DNA of 8,448 nucleotides from an uncultured Chromatiaceae bacterium (GTDB lineage: Bacteria; Pseudomonadota; Gammaproteobacteria; Enterobacterales; Alteromonadaceae): assembly GCA_946482615.1 (NCBI GenBank), contig CAMLSF010000157.1, positions 1 to 8,448 of the forward strand, read 5' to 3'. Below, in pieces: positions 1-5,311 of this stretch; the first letter of the stretch is position 1; each line of letters begins with the position of its first letter. The notes under the pieces are model-generated. The model was not told the origin of the DNA. It saw nothing but the letters and a program-made list of their open reading frames with translations, and did no database searches. Made by a program: the position numbers and the translations under genes.

Positions 1-105
1 AGTGCGTGGCACAGCCTGCAATAATTCAGGACTGTAGTGATCAATATAAGCAGTAGCCTGGCCTAAGGTCAGTCCAGCTAATTGCTCTGTCTGTATTTTT
101 GTCAT
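1..105 (-). CDS. queF: NADPH-dependent 7-cyano-7-deazaguanine reductase QueF, N-terminal part (cut by window edge)
   Basis: The minus strand reads an open frame of 35 codons from an ATG at 103-105 to the window edge. It begins MTKIQTEQLAGLTLGQAT and continues through a YSPELLQAVPRT segment. This matches the start of long-form (E. coli type) QueF, which has an AGLTLGK...LLQGVPR pattern. QueF reduces preQ0 to preQ1 with NADPH in queuosine tRNA modification; the catalytic residues lie beyond the window. A ribosome site AGAAGG lies at 110-115, 4 bases before the ATG. The gene is divergent from syd, as in E. coli, which supports the call. Only the N-terminus is seen, so integrity of the gene is unknown. 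Confidence 0.88.
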   Translation of the reverse strand, partial: MTKIQTEQLAGLTLGQATAYIDHYSPELLQAVPRT

Positions 106-123
106 AGAGCCTTCTTACGGGAA

Positions 124-153
124 GCTATAGCGATATTGATTGCGTCTTGTCAC
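124..153 (-). promoter_or_regulatory. Candidate sigma70 promoter for queF
   Basis: On the minus strand a GTGACA box (148-153) is followed after 18 bases by TATAGC (124-129). This would start transcription near 117 and leave a very short leader containing the AGAAGG ribosome site. The match is moderate and was judged by eye only. Confidence 0.3.
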
Positions 154-162
154 AGCAATGGC

Positions 163-192
163 TTGGGAATACAACCGCAACCAAGTTAGAAT
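163..192 (+). promoter_or_regulatory. Candidate sigma70 promoter for syd
   Basis: TTGGGA (163-168) is followed after 18 bases by TAGAAT (187-192, 5 of 6 consensus bases). Transcription would begin near 199, which lies inside the longer syd reading frame. That favours the internal ATG at 224 as the true syd start. Confidence 0.4.
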
Positions 193-223
193 GGCGGCAA
201 TTTTAGCACAGAAGCGAATCACC

Positions 224-751
224 ATGCCGGGCCAATTCCATCAGCAATTTGCACAATTTGTAGAGTCTTATCATAAAAAACATCCAACACTACTTAGTTG
301 GGCCGACCCTGAACAGGAATCGCCTTGTCAGTATGGTGAGGTGGCGGAGGGAGAAGTACATTGGCGTCCGGTCAAAGCTGAACCTGCTTTGGATTTAACT
401 AAAACCCAACAAGCGCTGGAACTGGAGTTCCCGCAGCAGCTGATTAGCTTTTACACCAGCTATTTTGGTGGCGGTTTAAAGGTTCAACACGAAAGGGGAG
501 AGCTGGAGCTGTTAATGAGCTGGCATCAGGCTGATTTTGAACGGCTGCAACAAAATATCATTGCCCATATTCTGATGAAAAGGCGCTTAAAGCAGCGTGA
601 GACTGTATTTATTGCCGCTACTGATCACGACGATTATCTGATTTCGGTCTTAGTGGCGACAGGCGAAGTCTACTTAGAGAAAGTAGGGATGGAGGTTAAA
701 GATCTACTGGCCCCGGACTTCGATACTTTTTTAACTCAGCTAAGTTTTTAA
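224..751 (+). CDS. syd: SecY-interacting protein Syd
   Basis: The 175-residue product matches Syd, a soluble protein that binds the inner-membrane face of the SecYEG translocon and is thought to monitor assembly of SecY complexes. Family features visible are an N-terminal helix region (FAQFVESYHKKHP), a central VHWRPV segment, FYTSYFGGGL, a LLMSWHQADFERLQQNIIAH stretch (E. coli has [20 protein letters not shown]) and a C-terminal segment on expression level and L..FL.QL ending. E. coli Syd has 181 residues. The frame is open further upstream (TTG at 140, ATG at 158 and 191), but those starts add residues with no family counterpart, and a candidate promoter lies at 163-192. The ribosome site is weak (GAAG near 211). 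It converges on the DUF2310 gene with only 6 bases between stop codons, and no terminator is visible there. Confidence 0.9.
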   Translation: MPGQFHQQFAQFVESYHKKHPTLLSWADPEQESPCQYGEVAEGEVHWRPVKAEPALDLTKTQQALELEFPQQLISFYTSYFGGGLKVQHERGELELLMSWHQADFERLQQNIIAHILMKRRLKQRETVFIAATDHDDYLISVLVATGEVYLEKVGMEVKDLLAPDFDTFLTQLSF

Positions 752-757
752 GCTGAT

Positions 758-1534
758 TCAGGGCTGACAGTCAAAAGCTATATTCGACAGGAGCTGGCAA
801 GGTTCACAGCAAAAATCAAACAGACCATGCCAGCTTTGACCCAGTTTCCAGTCAGCACCACAAGATGGGCATTTTTTGACTGCATCCAAAGCGCAATCTG
901 CGCTGCTGCCGCTGTACAGATAATAATAAACCGGCTTATTCAGCTCTTTACTCAGTGCTCTGGCCTGTTTATACCCTTGTTGATTTAAAGCACTGTAAAA
1001 GCCCTGCACACTTTGTTCGGCACTTTTAAACAGCACCCTTGACTGCTGCATCTGAATTTCATCCAACGCCTGATACTGCAATTGCCAGCGCACCAGAGAC
1101 TCAAAATCTTCACCAGTAGTTCTGCCCACTTTATACAAAGGCACAGGGGCAAAATGTTCTGCGCAGTACAGCACTGAGTTAGTGGCGGAAAAACTACAAA
1201 ATAAAATCAACGCCTGATGATTGGGGCAAGGGTCTGTATGATTGGACATTAAGTCATCGCCCAAAATTGTCAGTTTTGGATAACTTAAACCCACCTGCTG
1301 CAATTGCTCTAACGCATAAAGGCCAGCTTTGCTGTGTGATGTTTTGTCTAATGCATCAGAAAGCGGCAGCACCACCCTGCTGAAAAAGCTGTCTTTGGCC
1401 TGATAAGTGGGGAATTCACGGCCTAAAATCTGGCCCTGGAAAATCAGCTTTTCCAGATAACAACGGACCCCCTGTTCTGCTGCAGCAAAGCTGGTATCGG
1501 CAATAATTTTAAATTCCAGCTCTGCAACTAACAT
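758..1534 (-). CDS. DUF2310 family zinc-ribbon protein
   Basis: The 258-residue protein resembles the DUF2310 family, described as zinc-ribbon-containing and possibly nucleic-acid binding; its function is not known. The first 220 residues are a soluble domain starting MLVAELEFKI. The C-terminus carries a treble-cysteine arrangement fitting one zinc site: C222-x2-C225 (KCPSCGADW) and C243-x2-C246 (FCCEPCQLL; C242 is an alternative ligand). There is no signal peptide or membrane segment, so it should be cytoplasmic. The ATG shares one base with the stop of the upstream small gene (TGATG), and a GGGGA ribosome site lies inside that gene's end, so the two are very probably translationally coupled. 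The family call is from recalled pattern; the zinc ribbon is directly visible. Confidence 0.75.
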   Translation of the reverse strand: MLVAELEFKIIADTSFAAAEQGVRCYLEKLIFQGQILGREFPTYQAKDSFFSRVVLPLSDALDKTSHSKAGLYALEQLQQVGLSYPKLTILGDDLMSNHTDPCPNHQALILFCSFSATNSVLYCAEHFAPVPLYKVGRTTGEDFESLVRWQLQYQALDEIQMQQSRVLFKSAEQSVQGFYSALNQQGYKQARALSKELNKPVYYYLYSGSSADCALDAVKKCPSCGADWKLGQSWHGLFDFCCEPCQLLSNIAFDCQP

Positions 1535-1809
1535 CAGATCCCCAGCTTTTTGATGATCAGATCAAGTTTGGCTTCGATACGGGCTAAATCTGCTTTGATA
1601 TCAGAAGGTTGTTCACTGGCTGCAGCTTGTTGTTCAGAGCTTTCTTGTACCAGGACAGCACCATTACGCCATGCCTGATAAGCCTGCAATAAAGCCGGAC
1701 TCATAGTAGCAGTACCTAACCGGGCTTTTACCAGAGCCAGACTGGGTTCTTTACCTTCTTGTTGCAGCTGGACTGCAATTTTGGCGACTTGTTGGCTGAG
1801 TTGTTCCAT
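1534..1809 (-). CDS. Small protein with KfrA-like DNA-binding N-terminus and C-terminal coiled coil
   Basis: The 91-residue product is not a named family I can assign with certainty. Residues 1-50 (QVAKIAVQLQQEGKEPSLA, then VKARLG and LLQAYQAWRNG) resemble the helix-turn-helix N-terminus of KfrA-type proteins, where the A..L..EGK.P....V+..LG pattern precedes a helix ending in W. Residues 50-70 are a Gln/Ser/Ala-rich linker. Residues 70-91 (DIKADLARIEAKLDLIIKKL) form a clear amphipathic helix suited to dimerisation. A GTG at 1827 in frame would add six residues, but it lies inside the inverted repeat at 1822-1842 and lacks a ribosome site; the ATG at 1809 has a weak AAAGA site, so it is preferred. 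The gene overlaps the zinc-ribbon gene downstream by one base. DNA binding is an inference. Confidence 0.62.
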   Translation of the reverse strand: MEQLSQQVAKIAVQLQQEGKEPSLALVKARLGTATMSPALLQAYQAWRNGAVLVQESSEQQAAASEQPSDIKADLARIEAKLDLIIKKLGI

Positions 1810-1821
1810 TATTTTCTTTAG

Positions 1822-1842
1822 TTTCACTAAAATTTAGTGAAA
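1822..1842. promoter_or_regulatory. Perfect 10-bp inverted repeat, candidate operator
   Basis: The arms TTTCACTAAA (1822-1831) and TTTAGTGAAA (1833-1842) are exact reverse complements around a single A at 1832. The dyad ends 12 bases upstream of the ATG at 1809 of the small DNA-binding-like gene. A one-base spacer is typical of a protein-binding site rather than an RNA hairpin. A role in autoregulation of the two-gene unit is an inference. Confidence 0.6.
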
Positions 1843-1882
1843 TTTACCATCTAAGTTGTTCATGCCACTAGTGTGATTTTGT

Positions 1883-1905
1883 AAGTCATTGTTATTTAAT
1901 GATTT
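1883..1905. repeat. AT-rich imperfect inverted repeat
   Basis: AAGTCATT (1883-1890) and AATGATTT (1898-1905) pair over 8 positions with one G-T wobble around a 7-base loop. It lies in the 172-base gap between the divergent small gene and the lipoprotein gene, close to a possible -10 box TTTAAT (1895-1900) reading toward the lipoprotein. It may be an operator or chance in AT-rich DNA. Confidence 0.3.
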
Positions 1906-1937
1906 TAAAAGTTGGCCCCAGTTTTGCTTTTGACTAT

Positions 1938-1965
1938 CAACAAGTTAAAACCAACAAGTTAAAAC
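1938..1965 (+). repeat. Exact tandem duplication of a 14-base unit before a lipoprotein gene
   Basis: The unit CAACAAGTTAAAAC occurs at 1938-1951 and again directly at 1952-1965 with no difference. It sits just upstream of the AAGGGA ribosome site (1969-1974) of the DUF3192 lipoprotein gene, so it is probably in the mRNA leader. It may be a recent slippage duplication. Confidence 0.85.
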
Positions 1966-1981
1966 TCTAAGGGAAAAAACA

Positions 1982-2350
1982 ATGAATTATGTAAAAGTAT
2001 TAACAGTAGCTGCAGCGATGATGGCGTTATCTGGTTGTGTTGTGGCTATAGGGGACAATGACGAGCATGACAGCAGCAACAATTCGTCATGGAAAAAAAC
2101 ACAAAAACTAAATAATCAGGTGATCAGCCAGTTAAATCTGGGCGACGAATTAGCTTCGGTGCGTGGTCAGCTGGGTACTCCGGATTTCAGTGAATCATTC
2201 CGTGACGCTGGCAATGAAACAGTGGTGCTGTTTTACCGCACTCATCATGAACACAGTGACGGTGAAACCAGCAAAGACGAATGCACTCCACTGGTATTTA
2301 AGAATGGAGTCTTAACAGGTTGGGGCGACAAAGCCTATCGTCAACTGTAA
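1982..2350 (+). CDS. DUF3192 family lipoprotein
   Basis: The 122-residue product starts with a lipoprotein signal: K5, a hydrophobic stretch, and the lipobox L16-S17-G18-C19. After cleavage the lipid-modified Cys19 is followed by Val, not Asp, so export to the outer membrane is expected. After a Ser/Asn/Asp-rich linker comes a compact domain: LNLGDELASVRGQLGTPDFSE, VLFYRTHHEHSDGETSKDECTP and LVFKNGVLTGWGDKAY, which match the DUF3192 family of gammaproteobacteria. The fold resembles small lipoproteins of the BamE/SmpA sort (LG.....V...LG.P pattern, then FYR and FK.G.L.GWG); this relation is an inference. An AAGGGA ribosome site sits 7 bases before the ATG. It is a single-gene unit closed by a strong terminator. 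The function is unknown. Confidence 0.85.
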   Translation: MNYVKVLTVAAAMMALSGCVVAIGDNDEHDSSNNSSWKKTQKLNNQVISQLNLGDELASVRGQLGTPDFSESFRDAGNETVVLFYRTHHEHSDGETSKDECTPLVFKNGVLTGWGDKAYRQL

Positions 2351-2364
2351 CAATCCCTGGACCA

Positions 2365-2399
2365 GGGAAGTACTGCCTCTGGTGGTGCTTCCCTTTATC
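2365..2399 (+). terminator. Rho-independent terminator of the DUF3192 lipoprotein gene
   Basis: GGGAAGTACTGC (2365-2376) pairs with GTGGTGCTTCCC (2382-2393) over 12 positions, including three G-U pairs, around a 5-base loop. It is followed by TTTATC. It begins 15 bases after the lipoprotein stop. On the opposite strand no T-tract follows the stem, so it appears to serve only the plus-strand gene. Confidence 0.85.
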
Positions 2400-2407
2400 T
2401 CATACAG

Positions 2408-2635
2408 TTATCTGAGCATGACATTCAACTGGTCAATTACATCACTCCAGTCAGCATCCTGTTTTAAGTTCTCAGTTAAAAAACTGGCCTGAGCATCAGT
2501 CCAGAATGACGCCTGCGCCAGAGACATATCCGCCGGAATTTTATGACTGGCAACAAAAGCTTTTATGGCCGAGGGGCTATTATCCAAACCCAGCTGAGCA
2601 AATAAAGTCGCCATATCGTGTGTGGTCATATCCAT
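2408..2635 (-). CDS. DUF2789 family small protein
   Basis: The 75-residue acidic, soluble protein matches DUF2789, a family of small proteins of unknown function in Pseudomonas, Shewanella and relatives. Family hallmarks visible are H6-D-M..LFAQLGLD (residues 6-18), SAIKAFVASHKIPADMSLA, the FWTDAQASFLTE segment and the C-terminal DADWSDVIDQLN. It is all-helical by eye with no membrane segment or cysteines. AAAGGA at 2643-2648, 7 bases before the ATG, fixes the start; a second ATG two codons later is less well placed. It is transcribed alone, converging on the lipoprotein gene and diverging from the GNAT gene. Confidence 0.85.
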   Translation of the reverse strand: MDMTTHDMATLFAQLGLDNSPSAIKAFVASHKIPADMSLAQASFWTDAQASFLTENLKQDADWSDVIDQLNVMLR

Positions 2636-2696
2636 TTTAAGATCCTTTGGTTAATGTGAGTTATATCAAGTGTAGTAGCCTGAAAGGGCTGATGCA

Positions 2697-2725
2697 TTGG
2701 CAATCTGCAGCTTCGCTGCTATGTT
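2697..2725 (+). promoter_or_regulatory. Candidate sigma70 promoter with dyad in the spacer, for the GNAT-Mpo1 pair
   Basis: TTGGCA (2697-2702, 5 of 6) and TATGTT (2720-2725, 4 of 6) are separated by 17 bases. Transcription would start near 2732, giving a leader of about 29 bases with the ribosome site AGGGA (2750-2754). The spacer carries an exact inverted repeat, GCAGC-TTC-GCTGC (2707-2719), which may be a regulator site. Confidence 0.5.
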
Positions 2726-2760
2726 GATACTCAAACTAGAAGAATTAACAGGGACATACA

Positions 2761-3420
2761 ATGCCAAATCAACCTGCTCTTGATCTGAACCAGCTTAAAG
2801 CACAGTTGTTAACTCCTGATGAATTGAAATTAGCCGCCTCTTTGTTGTACCAGTCTTATCATGACGATCCTGTGTTTATGGATATTTTTCAGGCGGATAA
2901 AAGCGACTATGAACAGCGATTAAGAGCAGCTATTCGTGAAGAGCTGAATGTGTTCTGGCAGGAAGAGCAGCCTGTAATAGGTATTTTTATTGAGCAGCAG
3001 CTGTTAGGTGTGGCTTGTGTTACTGAGCCTGGTTCTAAATTGAGTGGCGACAGATTCTGGCACTGGCGGTTAAAAATGTTGCTGACAGCAGGTTATGTCT
3101 CCACCAAACAGTTATTAGAAAAAGAGCAGCGTATTCATGCTGCTATGCCGGTGCAGCATTACCATATGCTGGCCTTTATCGCCATTTCTCCTCAATACCA
3201 GCATTTGGGCTTAGGGCATTATTTAATGCATGCCGTGGATTCGATCGTAGAGCAAAATCCGTCCTCTTTGGGCATAGGTGTTTTTGTCACGCTGGAGAAA
3301 AACAAAGCCTTTTTTAGTGCGGATCATTATCAGCAGGTGACAGAGTTGAATTTCAGCAAGGTCAAAGGTACTTTAATGTTCAGACCAAGACAAAGCAGTC
3401 CTTTAACTCTGGTGGAGTAA
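2761..3420 (+). CDS. GNAT family N-acetyltransferase
   Basis: The 219-residue product has the GNAT layout: an N-terminal helix region (LTPDELKLAASLLYQSYHDDP), a strand pair around PVIGIFIEQQLLGVACVTEP (71-90), then strand 4 LAFIAISP followed by the acetyl-CoA pyrophosphate loop Q147-H-L-G-L-G152 and its helix. A further N181-KAFFSADHYQQV segment corresponds to the usual N..F+...GF motif. The acceptor substrate cannot be read from the sequence. AGGGA 6 bases before the ATG supports the start. The Mpo1-like gene begins 6 bases after its stop, and that gene's GGAG ribosome site lies in its last codons, so the two form an operon. A role linked to lipids is only suggested by this partner. Confidence 0.85.
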   Translation: MPNQPALDLNQLKAQLLTPDELKLAASLLYQSYHDDPVFMDIFQADKSDYEQRLRAAIREELNVFWQEEQPVIGIFIEQQLLGVACVTEPGSKLSGDRFWHWRLKMLLTAGYVSTKQLLEKEQRIHAAMPVQHYHMLAFIAISPQYQHLGLGHYLMHAVDSIVEQNPSSLGIGVFVTLEKNKAFFSADHYQQVTELNFSKVKGTLMFRPRQSSPLTLVE

Positions 3421-3426
3421 ACACAG

Positions 3427-3747
3427 ATGTCCGGCTTTCGCAGTTTTTCCGAGTTTTATCCTTATTATTTATCTGAACATAAAAACCCCGTTTGCCGCCG
3501 CCTGCATTACATAGGGTCGACTTTAGTGCTGGCGATTCTGGCCACTTTGACTGTCACTGGTTTATGGGGCTATTGGTGGCTGATGTTAGTGGCAGGTTAT
3601 GGTTTTGCCTGGGTAGGCCACTTTAAATTTGAACATAACAAACCCGCCACCTTTAAATATCCGTTTTATAGTCTGGCGGCAGATTGGGTGATGTATAAAG
3701 ATTTTCTGACCGGGCAACTGGAGCAGAAACTACAAAAACTGCCTTAG
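3427..3747 (+). CDS. Mpo1-like (DUF962) family membrane protein
   Basis: The 106-residue product carries the signature of the Mpo1/YGL010w (DUF962) family: SEHKNPVCRRLHYIGS (16-31) with H18 and H27, then W62-VGHFKFEHNKPA with H65 and H70. The four histidines are those expected to bind iron in the yeast enzyme Mpo1, a dioxygenase of 2-hydroxy fatty acids in alpha-oxidation; activity of bacterial members is not settled. Two hydrophobic segments (about 31-46 and 49-64) predict an inner-membrane hairpin with the histidine motifs on the same side. At about 106 residues it is a short form of the family, seemingly complete. Its stop overlaps that of the convergent DUF3301 gene by 4 bases. Confidence 0.85.
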   Translation: MSGFRSFSEFYPYYLSEHKNPVCRRLHYIGSTLVLAILATLTVTGLWGYWWLMLVAGYGFAWVGHFKFEHNKPATFKYPFYSLAADWVMYKDFLTGQLEQKLQKLP

Positions 3748-4040
3748 ATCCGGTAAGGCGGTAACTGAAAACTTAAATAACGCAGGCCGGATAAACGCAG
3801 TTCGGCCTGATAACGACTTTCGCCATCGCCGCTAAAATCTACCTGATAGCTGGTAAACCAGCGCCATCTGTTGTCCAGCTTAGAAAACTGATGTTTGCCT
3901 CTGGCACATTCGAGAAACTGTAATTCCTGCTGTTTACACAGATGTTTGGCCAGCTTGATTGCTGTTTCATCCTGCTTACGTTGCAGCAAAAAAGCGTAGA
4001 CAAAAGCCATACCTAACAATAATAACCAGACAAAATCCAT
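3744..4040 (-). CDS. DUF3301 family membrane-anchored protein
   Basis: The 98-residue product begins MDFVWLLLLGMAFVYAFLLQRK, a single N-terminal membrane anchor followed by basic residues, which predicts a cytoplasmic C-terminal domain. That domain has AIKLAKHLCKQQELQFLE, the WRWFTSYQVDFSGDGESRYQ segment and the family's ending LPPYRI, matching DUF3301 of gammaproteobacteria; function unknown. The frame is open 18 codons upstream (to 4094), but AGGAG at 4046-4050, 5 bases before the ATG at 4040, fixes the shorter start and places the membrane segment at the N-terminus. It diverges from yqcC and overlaps the Mpo1-like gene tail to tail. Confidence 0.85.
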   Translation of the reverse strand: MDFVWLLLLGMAFVYAFLLQRKQDETAIKLAKHLCKQQELQFLECARGKHQFSKLDNRWRWFTSYQVDFSGDGESRYQAELRLSGLRYLSFQLPPYRI

Positions 4041-4112
4041 CACTACTCCTTTGGTTTGAACCAGCATAATGGCGGCGCTGATAGGTTTTTGCAAGGCAGC
4101 TCAGGCTCATGC

Positions 4113-4123
4113 TGTGATAAAAT
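4113..4123 (+). promoter_or_regulatory. Candidate extended -10 promoter for the yqcC-truC-yqcA operon
   Basis: The box TGTGATAAAAT contains TG-A-TAAAAT, an extended -10 with 5 of 6 consensus bases. No good -35 is found at 17 bases, as is usual for extended -10 promoters. Transcription would start near 4130 and give a leader of about 24 bases with GGAG at 4140-4143. Confidence 0.45.
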
Positions 4124-4153
4124 CTGCGCCAGGTTAAGCGGAGCGGCATTAGC

Positions 4154-4495
4154 ATGTACCCACAGGTTACAGATTTATTAAATCAGATTGAAAGCGAATT
4201 AAAAGCGGCAAAGCTTTGGGCTTCTATTGCTCCCAGCTCTGAGGCGATGCAAAGCACAGCGCCATTTTTTTGTGACACTATGCCACTGGAAAACTGGCTG
4301 CAGTTTGTGTTTTTGCCTCGTATGCGGGCTTTAGTCGAAGGTCGTTTGCCTTTACCCCGGCAAATTGCGGTGTGCCCTATGGCTGAAGAGGCATTTAAAC
4401 ATCTGGACAACCGCACTTTGCTGCTGATTAATCGTATTGCAGATTTGGATGAGTTATTAAGTGGTCAACGTGAGCAAACAATTGCCAGAGCCTGA
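4154..4495 (+). CDS. yqcC: YqcC family protein (DUF446)
   Basis: The 113-residue product matches E. coli YqcC (about 109 residues), a small helical protein of unknown function. Shared features are an N-terminal helix (VTDLLNQIESELKAAKLW), the PFFCDTMPLENWLQFVFLPR core (37-56; E. coli has PFFMDTMEPLEWLQWVLIPR), RLPLPRQIAVCPMAEEAF and a C-terminal helix ending in LDELL. It leads an operon with truC and yqcA, exactly as in E. coli. The GGAG ribosome site is 10 bases before the ATG. The last 35 bases overlap the proposed truC start, indicating coupled translation. Confidence 0.9.
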   Translation: MYPQVTDLLNQIESELKAAKLWASIAPSSEAMQSTAPFFCDTMPLENWLQFVFLPRMRALVEGRLPLPRQIAVCPMAEEAFKHLDNRTLLLINRIADLDELLSGQREQTIARA

Positions 4496-5285
4496 GTTTA
4501 TCACTGCCCCTGTACTGACGATTTTGTATCAGGACGAGTTTCTGGTGGCTATAGATAAACCTGCTGGCATGCTGGTGCATCGCTCCTTTTTGGACAGACA
4601 CGAAACTGTTTTTGTGATGCAAACTTTGCGTAATCAGTTAGGCCAGCATGTGTTTCCTGTGCACAGGCTCGACAGGCCAACCTCTGGTGTGTTGTTATTT
4701 GCTTTATCCGCCGATGTTGCCCGTTTACTGACGGAGCAGTTAACAGAACAGCATTGGCGCAAGTTTTATCTGGCGGTGTGCCGTGGTTTTGTTAAACAGG
4801 CTGGTATTTTGGATTATCCGCTGAAAGAGCAGCTGGATAAAATTGCTGACAAACAGGCCAGTCAGGATAAAGACAAGCAGGAAGCGATAACAGCCCTATG
4901 GCCTTTAGCCCGGGTTGAATTACCTATTGCTATAGGCAAATATCCGGTGGCACGTTATTCCCTGGTGGCTTTACAGCCTTTAACAGGGCGTAAGCACCAG
5001 CTGCGCCGGCATTTATCGCATTTACGCCACCCTATAGTGGGCGATACTACGCATGGCGAAGGTAAACATAACCGCTTGTTTGCAGAGCATTTCCATAGCC
5101 AGAGGTTGTTGTTAATCGCTAAAAGACTGGAGTTAATACATCCGGTCACCGGTGTCGATTTAGTGATCGAAGCCCCACTGGGCGAAGTAGAAAAGTTATT
5201 TAAAACATTCAGTTGGCCCACAGAAGAGAGCTGGTACAGCAATTTTTTTCAGCGCTCAGAGTTAACAGGCCTAACGCCTTTGTAA
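4461..5285 (+). CDS. truC: tRNA pseudouridine(65) synthase TruC
   Basis: TruC converts uridine 65 in certain tRNAs to pseudouridine. The product shows the RluA-type catalytic domain: ILYQDEFLVAIDKPAGMLVHRS (21-42), the catalytic motif HRLDRPTSG (68-76) with nucleophile Asp71, ELP/PVARYSLVALQPLTGRKHQ with GRKHQLRRH (176-184), and HPIVGDTTHG. TruC-specific features include LDRHETVFVMQT and LDKIADK, both near-identical to E. coli. Length is 274 residues against 260 in E. coli. The start is uncertain: homology begins near residue 19, where there is no ATG or GTG, so GTG at 4461 or GTG at 4470 must be used; neither has a strong ribosome site, which fits coupling to yqcC. yqcA follows after 26 bases. 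Confidence 0.92.
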   Translation: MVNVSKQLPEPEFITAPVLTILYQDEFLVAIDKPAGMLVHRSFLDRHETVFVMQTLRNQLGQHVFPVHRLDRPTSGVLLFALSADVARLLTEQLTEQHWRKFYLAVCRGFVKQAGILDYPLKEQLDKIADKQASQDKDKQEAITALWPLARVELPIAIGKYPVARYSLVALQPLTGRKHQLRRHLSHLRHPIVGDTTHGEGKHNRLFAEHFHSQRLLLIAKRLELIHPVTGVDLVIEAPLGEVEKLFKTFSWPTEESWYSNFFQRSELTGLTPL

Positions 5286-5311
5286 AGTGATAGTTATAAA
5301 GCAGGGGATCT

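Noticed and set aside
140..223. Longer syd reading frame from TTG 140 or ATG 158/191
   Set aside because: The added residues have no counterpart in Syd, the starts lack ribosome sites, and a candidate promoter lies within this stretch.
1810..1827. GTG start at 1827 for the small KfrA-like gene
   Set aside because: It falls inside the perfect inverted repeat and has no ribosome site, while ATG 1809 has a weak one.
1872..1887. TGTGA half-site suggesting a CRP site upstream of the lipoprotein gene
   Set aside because: The second half after six bases (AAGTC) does not match TCACA, so only a half-site remains.
4955..5242. Minus-strand open frame of 95 codons inside truC
   Set aside because: It is a shadow of a well-supported conserved gene, with low-complexity Cys/Arg-rich translation and no family resemblance.
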